A stretch of 18,977 bases of DNA from an uncultured Lachnospiraceae bacterium (lineage in GTDB: Bacteria > Bacillota > Clostridia > Lachnospirales > Lachnospiraceae): contig CAJOQZ010000044.1 in assembly GCA_905236585.1 (NCBI GenBank), forward strand, positions 1-18,977. Reading direction: 5' to 3'. Positions 9,301 to 16,900 of this stretch are shown one piece after another; positions within the stretch are counted from its first letter, which is position 1, and every line of letters starts with the position of its first letter. Under the pieces are notes generated by a model that was given only the letters and a program-made list of their open reading frames with translations, made no database searches and had not been told where the DNA came from. The position numbers and the translations under genes are program-made.

Positions 9301-9307
9301 CTCACCT
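9301..9307 (-). promoter_or_regulatory. Ribosome binding site of MMPL gene
   Basis: AGGTGAG stands 3 nt before the ATG at 9297 (5 nt from the AGGTG core). It supports that start over any internal methionine. Confidence 0.7.
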
Positions 9308-9333
9308 GCTATACCGTGTTATAATGAATGTAC

Positions 9334-9362
9334 ATTATATCATATTTTATTATGAAGTACAA
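9334..9362 (-). promoter_or_regulatory. Predicted sigma-A-type promoter for the MMPL-GLUG operon
   Basis: On the - strand, TTGTAC (9357-9362) and a perfect TATAAT (9334-9339) are 17 bp apart, within an A/T-rich stretch. An alternative TTGATA/TAAAAT pair with the same spacing overlaps it. The promoter lies about 37 bp before the ATG and 8 bp downstream of the tandem-repeat block. Confidence 0.65.
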
Positions 9363-9370
9363 GAAATATC

Positions 9371-9530
9371 AAAAAATCAGATTTTATCCAATCTTGCCTT
9401 AGAACAAACAAATCTCCGTGTTCGACGGCAGAAATGCCTTAACCTCACACAAAAAATCAATTTTCATCCAATCTTGCCTTAGAACAAACAAATCTCCGTG
9501 TTCGACGGCAAAAATGCCTTAACCTCACAC
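9371..9530. repeat. Two tandem 80-bp direct repeats
   Basis: Unit 1 is 9371-9450 and unit 2 is 9451-9530. By eye they match at 76 of 80 positions, with differences at unit positions 10, 11, 15 and 61. Each unit begins AAAAAATCA, contains CAATCTTGCCTTAGAAC and ends AACCTCACAC. Each also has a small hairpin, GGCA-GAAA-TGCC in unit 1 and GGCA-AAAA-TGCC in unit 2. No open reading frame of note runs through them. Confidence 0.95.
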
Positions 9531-9547
9531 GGAGATTTGTTTGTTCT
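9481..9547. repeat. 21-bp perfect inverted repeat (large hairpin)
   Basis: Bases 9527-9547 are the exact reverse complement of 9481-9501 in repeat unit 2 and of 9401-9421 in unit 1. The near pair makes a 21-bp stem with a 25-nt loop, which itself contains GGCA/TGCC. The far pair would enclose 105 nt. It lies 26 bp past the stop of the PHP gene on the - strand and could help end that transcript, but no T-run follows the stem, so it is not a typical intrinsic terminator. Confidence 0.9.
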
Positions 9548-9572
9548 CAGCATAAATAGTTGATTTCCGTGT

Positions 9573-10397
9573 TTAATCAAAAGGTTTTTCAGTCGGCTTC
9601 CGTTTCGTAAAAACATAATAAGAAGAAAATCCGAGTTCTTTTAAGCGGGGAATTACTTTTTCAAAAGCGCCTCCGACGTCTTCGGGCTTATGCGCGTCCG
9701 CACCGAGCGTCAGCATACATCCCCCCATTTCGCGGTAACGGCGGATGATCTCGTAGGAAGGGTTCGGCTCGTCATATCCATAACGAAAGGCGCCGGTATT
9801 GACTTCCAGCGCGATGTCATGCAATACAAGAAAGCGCAGGATTTCGTCAATGATCTCCCTGTGGTCGTCATAATAGAACCTTCCGTCAACGCCCCGCGAT
9901 TTTGCCACGCGCATCCCGTAGCGGGAAATGTAGTCCAAATGCCCAAGGGCGTCGATTTCGTAAAATTCGGACAGATTTTCCAACAGACACAAAAGGTAAT
10001 CCCGGTAAGCAACCACGATACTGCGCCCTTCGAAAAATGTATCGTAATATGGGTCGTTTCCGTCTATCTGATGAACGGAGCCGATCACATAATCAAAATT
10101 ATTCTCTTTTAACAAATAGGTATGCCGATCGGCAAGATGCGGCTGCAATCCCAATTCGATGCCGACGCGGACAGGAAAAGCGTCCGTGGCGCAGGTTTCG
10201 GCAATTTGCCGCATTTTAGAAAGATATTTCGGGATATCTAAATCAAACAGCCCCGGCTCGTGATGATAGTCCCAGTCCAGATGATCGGTGAAAGTAATGC
10301 CGGACAGTCCCTTGTCTTTGGATGATTTGATCATATCTTCCGGTGCGGCTTCGCTGTCGCCGGAAAAGTAAGAATGCATATGATTATCGGAAAGCAT
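9573..10397 (-). CDS. PHP-domain phosphatase, histidinol-phosphatase (HisJ) family
   Basis: A 274-residue cytoplasmic PHP-family enzyme. HisJ members hydrolyse histidinol phosphate to histidinol in histidine synthesis, and related proteins act on other phosphoesters. The N-terminus carries the first metal-binding motif DNHMHSYFSGD (H6, H8), then TFTDHLDW (D37, H38). Further PHP elements are RVGIELGLQPH, YVIGSVHQIDG, IDALGHLDYISRYG, ALEVNTGAF and the C-terminal GADAHKPEDVG. The length is normal for HisJ. No other his gene is near, so it stands alone between unrelated genes and its true substrate is uncertain. The ATG is preceded by AAGGAGA (10407-10413) at 9 nt. It is divergent from gapA across a 182-bp region. 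Confidence 0.85.
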   Translation of the reverse strand: MLSDNHMHSYFSGDSEAAPEDMIKSSKDKGLSGITFTDHLDWDYHHEPGLFDLDIPKYLSKMRQIAETCATDAFPVRVGIELGLQPHLADRHTYLLKENNFDYVIGSVHQIDGNDPYYDTFFEGRSIVVAYRDYLLCLLENLSEFYEIDALGHLDYISRYGMRVAKSRGVDGRFYYDDHREIIDEILRFLVLHDIALEVNTGAFRYGYDEPNPSYEIIRRYREMGGCMLTLGADAHKPEDVGGAFEKVIPRLKELGFSSYYVFTKRKPTEKPFD

Positions 10398-10481
10398 AAC
10401 AATAAATCTCCTTGTTTTTACGGATTTCTTACGATTTTAACACATGTTTGTGAAAAAAGTATAAAAGAATTGAAATTTTAC

Positions 10482-10510
10482 TTGTAATATATGTCAGATT
10501 TGTATAAAAT
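10482..10510 (+). promoter_or_regulatory. Predicted gapA promoter
   Basis: TTGTAA (10482-10487) and TAAAAT (10505-10510) are 17 bp apart on the + strand. Transcription would begin near 10516-10518, about 62 nt before the gene. An overlapping TATAAA gives a poorer 15-bp spacing. No convincing promoter for the divergent PHP gene was found in the same region. Confidence 0.5.
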
Positions 10511-10515
10511 ATAGA

Positions 10516-10552
10516 ACATGAGCGGTAACGAAAAAGGAACCGCGGTACATGT
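10516..10552 (+). promoter_or_regulatory. Stem-loop at predicted 5' end of gapA mRNA
   Basis: ACATG (10516-10520) pairs with CATGT (10548-10552), and inside it GCGGT (10522-10526) pairs with ACCGC (10539-10543) around a 12-nt A-rich loop. The outer stem starts about where transcription should begin. The ribosome binding site AAAGGAGG (10565-10572) stays free downstream. Confidence 0.45.
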
Positions 10553-10579
10553 AAATGTTTATCCAAAGGAGGAAATGAG

Positions 10580-11596
10580 ATGGCAGTAAGAGTAGCAATC
10601 AATGGTTTCGGACGTATCGGTCGTTTGGCATTCCGCCAGATGTTCGGCGCAGAAGGGTATGAGGTCGTAGCGATCAACGACTTAACGAGCCCGAAGATGC
10701 TGGCACACCTGTTAAAGTATGATTCTTCACAGGGCAAGTATGAACTTTTCGATAAGGTTTCTGCCGGCGACGATTCGATTACTGTTGATGGACAGAATAT
10801 TAAGATTTATGCAGAGCCGGATGCGAATAATTGCCCGTGGGGTGATCTGAAGGTTGACGTAGTTTTGGAATGCTCCGGTTTCTATACCAGCAAGGAGAAG
10901 GCTCAGGCGCACATCAACGCCGGTGCACGCAAGGTTGTTATCTCCGCTCCGGCAGGCAATGACCTTCCGACAATCGTATTCAACACGAACCATGAGACGC
11001 TGAAGGCTTCCGATACCATCATTTCCGCGGCATCCTGCACGACGAACTGCTTAGCGCCGATGGCTGACGCGCTGAACAAGTTTGCTCCGATCCAGTCCGG
11101 TATCATGTGCACGATCCACGCTTATACAGGCGATCAGATGACATTAGACGGACCGCAGCGCAAGGGTGACCTTCGTCGTTCGCGTGCGGCTGCTATCAAT
11201 ATCGTTCCGAACAGCACGGGTGCTGCTAAGGCGATCGGTCTCGTTATTCCGGAATTGAACGGCAAGTTGATCGGCGCTGCACAGCGTGTTCCGGTACCGA
11301 CGGGTTCCACGACGATTCTTACGGCTGTAGTTAAGAAGGCGGGCGTTACGGCTGACGGCATCAATGCCGCTATGAAGGCTGCTTCCAACGAGTCCTTCGG
11401 CTACAACGAAGACGAGATCGTTTCCTCCGACGTAGTAGGAATGCGTTATGGTTCGCTCTTCGATTCGACGCAGACCATGGTTTCCCAGATCGCTGATGAT
11501 CTCTATGAGGTTCAGGTCGTATCGTGGTATGACAATGAGAACAGCTACACGTCGCAGATGGTACGTACGATCAAGTATTTCAGCGAACTTGCATAA
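10580..11596 (+). CDS. gapA: Glyceraldehyde-3-phosphate dehydrogenase, type I
   Basis: This glycolytic enzyme converts glyceraldehyde 3-phosphate, NAD and phosphate to 1,3-bisphosphoglycerate in the cytoplasm. At 338 residues the length is normal. The Rossmann motif NGFGRIGR is at 8-15. Asp34 in AIND sits where an acidic residue favours NAD over NADP. The active site is SCTTNCLAP with catalytic Cys153, and His180 lies in CTIHAYT. Phosphate-binding and C-terminal motifs (NSTGAAKAIG, SWYDNENSY) are intact. AAAGGAGG (10565-10572) stands 7 nt before the ATG, a strong site suited to a highly expressed gene. It has its own promoter and terminator, so it is probably a single-gene unit just ahead of pgk-tpiA, whose products act next to it in the pathway. 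Confidence 0.98.
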   Translation: MAVRVAINGFGRIGRLAFRQMFGAEGYEVVAINDLTSPKMLAHLLKYDSSQGKYELFDKVSAGDDSITVDGQNIKIYAEPDANNCPWGDLKVDVVLECSGFYTSKEKAQAHINAGARKVVISAPAGNDLPTIVFNTNHETLKASDTIISAASCTTNCLAPMADALNKFAPIQSGIMCTIHAYTGDQMTLDGPQRKGDLRRSRAAAINIVPNSTGAAKAIGLVIPELNGKLIGAAQRVPVPTGSTTILTAVVKKAGVTADGINAAMKAASNESFGYNEDEIVSSDVVGMRYGSLFDSTQTMVSQIADDLYEVQVVSWYDNENSYTSQMVRTIKYFSELA

Positions 11597-11678
11597 TTTC
11601 AGGGGTATCAAATAAATACTTAATTAGTGACACGAACTTATATTAACAGATTATCATTGTATTATTAGACTCACCAAA

Positions 11679-11716
11679 GGGGTCCGGTCTTTCGAAGGAC
11701 CGGACTCCTTAATTTT
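11679..11716 (+). terminator. Intrinsic terminator of gapA
   Basis: GGGGTCCGGTC (11679-11689) pairs with GACCGGACTCC (11698-11708), 11 bp with one G-T pair, around an 8-nt loop. TTAATTTT follows the stem. Confidence 0.85.
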
Positions 11717-11734
11717 TAAGAGAAATATTAAAAG

Positions 11735-11754
11735 AGCAAATTGTTTGCTTTTTT
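11735..11754 (+). terminator. Possible second small terminator before pgk
   Basis: AGCAAA (11735-11740) and TTTGCT (11744-11749) form a 6-bp stem with a 3-nt loop, followed by five more T. It is weak in base pairs but well shaped, and lies 48 bp ahead of pgk, so it may back up the gapA terminator or attenuate read-through. No clear separate pgk promoter was found in the 206-bp gap. Confidence 0.35.
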
Positions 11755-11802
11755 GGAAGTCAAAGTAAAAAATCGTAAGCAGTCAAAAAAGAGGAGATAA
11801 AA

Positions 11803-13014
11803 ATGGCTTTGAATAAAAAAACTGTAGATGATATTAACGTAAAGGGACAGCGCGTTCTCTGCCGCTGTGATTTCAATGTGCCGATCATTGCGGGCAAGAT
11901 TACAGATGAGAACCGCCTTGTTGCGGCTCTTCCGACGATCAAGAAGTTAGTCGGAGACGGCGGCAAAGTAATCCTTTGCTCGCATTTAGGCAAGGTGAAG
12001 ACGGAAGAAGATAAGAAAACGAAGACATTGGCGCCGGTAGCGGAGCGTCTGTCGGAACTTCTCGGACAGGAAGTTAAGTTCGTTCCGAATCCGGAAGTGG
12101 TAGGCGACAATGTTCGCGAAGCGGTTGCGGCAATGAACGACGGCGATATCATTCTTTTAGAGAATACGCGGTTCCGTCCGGAGGAAACGAAGAACGGCGA
12201 AGCATTCTCTAAAGATCTCGCTTCGATCTGTGACGTATTCGTAAATGACGCATTCGGTACGGCGCACCGTGCGCACTGCTCGAACGTCGGCGTATCGGCG
12301 CTCGTTGACACGGCGGTTGTCGGCTACTTGATGCAGAAGGAGATCGACTTCTTAGGCAATGCGGTTGAGAATCCGGTTCGTCCGTTTGTAGCGATTTTAG
12401 GCGGCGCAAAGGTTGCGGATAAGTTGAACGTCATTAACAACCTGATTGAAAAGTGCGATACCTTAATTATCGGCGGCGGTATGGCATATACGTTTATCAA
12501 GGCACAGGGCAATGAGATCGGTACTTCATTGGTTGACGAAACGAAGATCGACTACTGCAAGGAAATGATCGAAAAAGCGCAGAATGCTGGCAAGAAACTT
12601 CTGCTTCCGATTGATACGGTTTGCACCGATCATTTCCCCGATCCGATCGACGGCGATATTGATACGGAAGTTGTTCCGTCGAATGCGATTCCGGCGGATA
12701 AGATGGGTATGGATATCGGACCGAAGACGATCGAGTTGTACTCGGATGCAGTTAAGAACGCGAAGACGGTTGTATGGAACGGACCCATGGGCGTATTTGA
12801 GAACCCGACGTTAGCGAAGGGTACGAAGGCAGTAGCGCAGGCGTTGGCGGATACGGATGCGACGACGATCATCGGCGGCGGCGATTCCGCAGCGGCAGTC
12901 AACCAGTTGGGATTCGGTGATAAGATGAGTCATATTTCAACCGGCGGCGGAGCATCGCTTGAGTTCTTGGAAGGCAAAGAATTACCGGGCGTAGTAGCGG
13001 CTAACGATAAATAA
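11803..13014 (+). CDS. pgk: Phosphoglycerate kinase
   Basis: The enzyme transfers phosphate from 1,3-bisphosphoglycerate to ADP, giving ATP and 3-phosphoglycerate, in the cytoplasm. It has 403 residues, normal for bacteria. The N-terminal substrate-binding domain has RCDFNVP (21-27), the loop SHLGKVK (60-66), where many family members have SHLGRPK, LENTRFRPEETKN and FVNDAFGTAHRAHCS. The nucleotide-binding domain has LGGAKVADKL, NGPMGVFE, GGGDSAAAV (358-366) and the phosphate loop GGGASLEF (381-388). GAGGAG (11791-11796) is 6 nt ahead of the ATG. The next gene, tpiA, follows after 15 bp and the two are clearly cotranscribed. Confidence 0.98.
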   Translation: MALNKKTVDDINVKGQRVLCRCDFNVPIIAGKITDENRLVAALPTIKKLVGDGGKVILCSHLGKVKTEEDKKTKTLAPVAERLSELLGQEVKFVPNPEVVGDNVREAVAAMNDGDIILLENTRFRPEETKNGEAFSKDLASICDVFVNDAFGTAHRAHCSNVGVSALVDTAVVGYLMQKEIDFLGNAVENPVRPFVAILGGAKVADKLNVINNLIEKCDTLIIGGGMAYTFIKAQGNEIGTSLVDETKIDYCKEMIEKAQNAGKKLLLPIDTVCTDHFPDPIDGDIDTEVVPSNAIPADKMGMDIGPKTIELYSDAVKNAKTVVWNGPMGVFENPTLAKGTKAVAQALADTDATTIIGGGDSAAAVNQLGFGDKMSHISTGGGASLEFLEGKELPGVVAANDK

Positions 13015-13029
13015 GAAAGGAAGATATAA

Positions 13030-13776
13030 ATGAGCAGAAGAAAAATAATTGCCGGCAACTGGAAGATGAATAAGACGCCTTCCGAAGCAGTAAAGTTAGC
13101 GGAAGAATTGATCCCGTTGGTAAAAAATGATGATGTTGATGTGGTATTCTGCGTACCGGCAGTCGATCTCGTTCCGGTAGTGAATGCCGTAAAGGGGACG
13201 AATATCGAAGTCGGCGCGGAGAACCTTTACATTGAGGATTCCGGTGCGTATACCGGTGAGATTTCGGCGGATATGATCCTTGATGCGGGAGCAAAATACG
13301 TTATTATCGGTCACTCCGAGCGCCGCGAATACTTTGCGGAGACAGACGAATTTTTGAATAAAAAGGTAAAGAAAGCATTAGAGAAGGGTTTGATTCCGAT
13401 CCTTTGCTGCGGCGAGTCGTTAGACCAGCGCGAGATGGGCGTTACGATCGATTGGATTCGCTTCCAGATCAAGTCCGATCTGGTCGGCATTTCGGCGGAT
13501 GACGCGAAGAAAATTGTTATCGCATATGAGCCGATCTGGGCGATCGGCACCGGCAAGACGGCGACTTCCGATCAGGCGCAGGAAGTATGCAAAGCGATCC
13601 GTGACTGTCTGGCGGAGATTTACGATCAGGCTACCGCAGATGCAATCCGTATCCAGTACGGTGGCTCCATGAACGCGGATAATGCGGCGGAACTGCTTGC
13701 CAAGCCGGATATCGACGGCGGACTCGTTGGCGGCGCGTCTCTAAAGCCGGATTTCGGCAAGGTCGTCAATCCGTAA
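13030..13776 (+). CDS. tpiA: Triosephosphate isomerase
   Basis: It interconverts dihydroxyacetone phosphate and glyceraldehyde 3-phosphate. A 248-residue single TIM-barrel protein of normal length. Catalytic residues are visible: Asn10 and Lys12 in GNWKMN, His95 in IGHSERR, and Glu167 in AYEPIWAIGTGK, whose following residues are the flexible loop. The phosphate-binding elements YGGSM and GGLVGGASL are present. AAAGGA (13016-13021) lies 8 nt before the ATG, in the 15-bp gap after pgk. It is the last gene of the pgk-tpiA unit and is followed by a strong terminator. Confidence 0.98.
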   Translation: MSRRKIIAGNWKMNKTPSEAVKLAEELIPLVKNDDVDVVFCVPAVDLVPVVNAVKGTNIEVGAENLYIEDSGAYTGEISADMILDAGAKYVIIGHSERREYFAETDEFLNKKVKKALEKGLIPILCCGESLDQREMGVTIDWIRFQIKSDLVGISADDAKKIVIAYEPIWAIGTGKTATSDQAQEVCKAIRDCLAEIYDQATADAIRIQYGGSMNADNAAELLAKPDIDGGLVGGASLKPDFGKVVNP

Positions 13777-13837
13777 TTTGCACGGGATGCCTATATTTAT
13801 GAATAGGATCTTGCGTTTACACAACTAAGTGTACTTT

Positions 13838-13879
13838 GGAGGGATATAGGAATACGGGTATCTTATATCCCTCCTTTTT
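13838..13879 (+). terminator. Intrinsic terminator of pgk-tpiA
   Basis: GGAGGGATATA (13838-13848) pairs perfectly with TATATCCCTCC (13864-13874) around a 15-nt loop, and five T follow. Nothing recognisable was seen between the tpiA stop and this stem. Confidence 0.9.
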
Positions 13880-13906
13880 CAAAATATAGTTTGGCAGTTC
13901 AAAAAT

Positions 13907-13924
13907 TGTTCAGACGCCCGAACA
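13907..13924. repeat. Small inverted repeat upstream of the synthetase gene
   Basis: TGTTC (13907-13911) and GAACA (13920-13924) are separated by 8 nt, 41 bp ahead of the next start codon. It could be an operator or a weak hairpin. No clear promoter hexamers were found in the 85 bp between the tpiA terminator and the start codon. Confidence 0.35.
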
Positions 13925-13964
13925 GTTTCGCAATCATATCAACATACGAAGGGGGATATTACAT

Positions 13965-16900
13965 ATGATCGCTAAGTTAAACGGTAAAATGCAGCCGCAA
14001 GACACCAAAACCTTGTACGACCTGCTTATCAACGCCGGAAATCTATACGGCGACAAGGTCTTTTTGCGTTACGCGATAGACGAGGTCGTATATGAAAAAA
14101 CGTATGCGCAGTTTGTAACCGACGCGAAGAGGCTGGCAGCGTTCATTCAAAAGGAAGGACAGGCATGGGGGCACGATCTGCATGTCGCTCTCTTAGGGCA
14201 TAACAGTTATGAATATTTATGCGCCATGTTAGGCACCGTCAGCGCCGGAGGCGTTGCGATCCCCATGGATACCCAACTCTCTAAAGAACGTTTGATGGAG
14301 AATTTGGAAAAAGCGGACACCGATATTCTGTTTTACGATTGGGAATTTCGGTCACAGGCTTCCTACATTATGGAGCGTTGTGATTTTATCCATCAGGCAA
14401 TCTGCTTGCAGGAGATGTCCTATATCGAAAATATCATTGATATCATGGCTTCAACAGACGGAAGCGACTTCACGACGAATGTCACGTCGGAGCAGATGGC
14501 GTTTATCATTTTTACTTCCGGAACGACCGGTGATTCCAAGGGCGTCATGTTATCGCATGCGAATGAAATTGACAACACATTTTGCAGCGACAACGAAAAC
14601 CCCGGCGAAGAAGTGGTTCTGGGGATTCTGCCCGTGCATCATGTGTTCTGTATCAACAGCGATATATTCATGGTAATGCGTTATGGCAATACGCTGTGCA
14701 TCAGCCGGGATGTGCGCCGGATGCTCGCCGATATGCAGTTGTTCGAGCCCACGTTTTTACGGGCGGTTCCCGCCATGTTAAAGGCAATGATCAACCGCGT
14801 GACGATTCTTAGAACCCAGCATCCCGAACTGTCGCTGGAAGAAGTGAAAAAGCAGGTCTGGGGTTCCCGGCTTACGAAGATTGCAAGCGGCGGCGGTTAT
14901 CTGGCGCCGGATATCGCGAAGCGATTTAAGGAAGTCGGTGTTCGGATCGGTCAGGGATACGGCATGAGCGAGTGCTCGCCGAAGATTTCCGTACCGGATT
15001 ATGACAGGGAGGATAAGGTCGAGTCCATCGGGTACTTGGTTCGCGGATGTGAAGTGCGGATTGAAGACGGTGAGATTCAGGTCAAGAGCCCGTCTGTTAT
15101 GATGGGTTATTATAAGGACGAAGAGAAGACCAAAGAGACGATCACGGAAGACGGCTGGCTACGGACCGGCGACCTCGGTTATCTCGATGACGACGGATTT
15201 TTGTATTTGACTGGACGCAAGAAGAACTTGATCATTCTCGCCAACGGGGAAAATGTTTCGCCGGAAGGCATCGAGAACATGTTCGATCAGGATCTTTTGG
15301 TTACGGATGTTTTGGTATACGGCAAAGGCGAGAAAATCGTCTGCGAGATCTATCCGAATTATGAATATGCGCAGGTTCACGGGATTGCCGATATCGAGGG
15401 GGAAGTAAAGAAACTTGTTGAAAAGCACAACGAGAATCTGCCGACCTATTCGCGGATTGCGGATGTGACGGTGCGAAAGGACCCGTTTGAGAAGACGTCC
15501 TCGAAAAAGATTATCCGTACGAAGTTCTTCGATGACAAGGAAAAAGCAGACGAACGTGCGAAGACGATTAAGCATCCCGAGAATGATTTGCAGCAGGATA
15601 TTTTCGATATCATTTCCGCCGTACTTGGGAAAACGGATTTCGGCATCGATGAGGATCTCTTCGAGCAGGGGCTTGACTCCATGGGTGCATTTATGATCAT
15701 TGAGGATTTTGAGGCGAAACTGCACCGCGCAATCTCCTATAATGAATTGATGTCAGCGACTTCGGTGGAGAAGATCGAGCAACTGCTTCTTGAAAAAGAA
15801 GAGGCGGAAAGCATCGATTACTCGGTACGTGAAAAATATCCGCTGACGGCAATGATGATGTATTTCGGCTATGTCATTCGCGGCAATACGACAGGCAACC
15901 TGCCGTTTACATTCAAATTGGATGATTCCATCGATATGGATCGGCTGCAGGCGGCGATTACGACGGTTTTAGATGCACATCCCGGCGTTAAGGGCAAGAT
16001 TTATCCCGACGAGACGGGGTACCTTGCGTATTTCCGTGACGATTCGCGCAAGGTAGTTACGCCCATCGAAGAGATTACGGATGAGGATTGGGAACGGTTA
16101 AAAGATGAGATATTAGTGCCGTTTGCTTATACGAAAGAGGATGATCTGTTCCATATCCGGCTGTTTCGGACGCCGACGGCAAAATATCTGTTGTTTGACG
16201 TTTCCCATATCACTGGGGACGGCATGACAATGAATATTCTGCTGGAGGATCTGAACAAAGCGTATTGCGGCGAGCCGATTGAGGAAGAAAGTTATACTTT
16301 CTATGAGTATATCATTGACGAACTGCATCGGAACGAGCAGGGCATCCGCAAACGGATCGGCGATTATTACGACAACCTCTTCAAAGGGCTTCGCCTGGAG
16401 CGCAGCATCCTGAACAAAAAAGAAAAAGAGGACTTAAGCGTGCCCATCAACGGCGTCGTACGTCGTCGCTTTAATCTTGTGAAAAAAGAGATCCTGTATT
16501 TCTGCAACCGTATGGGCGTTTCGGAGAACGTGCTGTTCCTTACTGCGTTTAACTATACCGTGGGACTGTTCTCGGATGAGAAGGATTTGTTCTCCTGCTC
16601 GATCCACAGCGGTCGTACGGATGGCAGGTGGAGACGGCTGGCGGGCTGCCTGTTTTTGACATACTTTACCCGTTACAACGTGGTGCCGCACGAAACGACG
16701 GTAGACCTGTTAAAACGCAGCGGCAGACAGATCATGGACACGATGAAAAATATGGGACCGATGTCAAGGGAAGGCGAAATGTTCTTCCAGTACCAGGCGG
16801 ACATCATCCGTATCCCGACGGTAGGAGACGCACCGGCGGAGCAGGTACATCTGCAGTTGGATTCTTTGCCGTTCCATATGCAGGTGATGACGGACGAACA

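Noticed and set aside
9371..9530. Tandem repeat considered as a CRISPR array
   Set aside because: There are only two 80-bp units joined without unique spacers, and no cas gene is near.
9527..9547. 21-bp hairpin as an intrinsic terminator of the PHP gene
   Set aside because: No T-run follows the stem on the - strand, so it is reported as an inverted repeat only.
11144..11611. Antisense open frame of 155 codons in gapA
   Set aside because: It arises from the codon bias of gapA; the + strand encodes an intact enzyme and the antisense product resembles nothing known.
13908..13923. GTTC-N8-GAAC as a LexA (SOS) box
   Set aside because: The Gram-positive LexA site is GAAC-N4-GTTC, with the opposite half-site order and a shorter spacer.
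15159..15725. Antisense open frame of 188 codons in the synthetase gene
   Set aside because: It overlaps conserved adenylation and carrier motifs on the + strand and has no supporting signal of its own.
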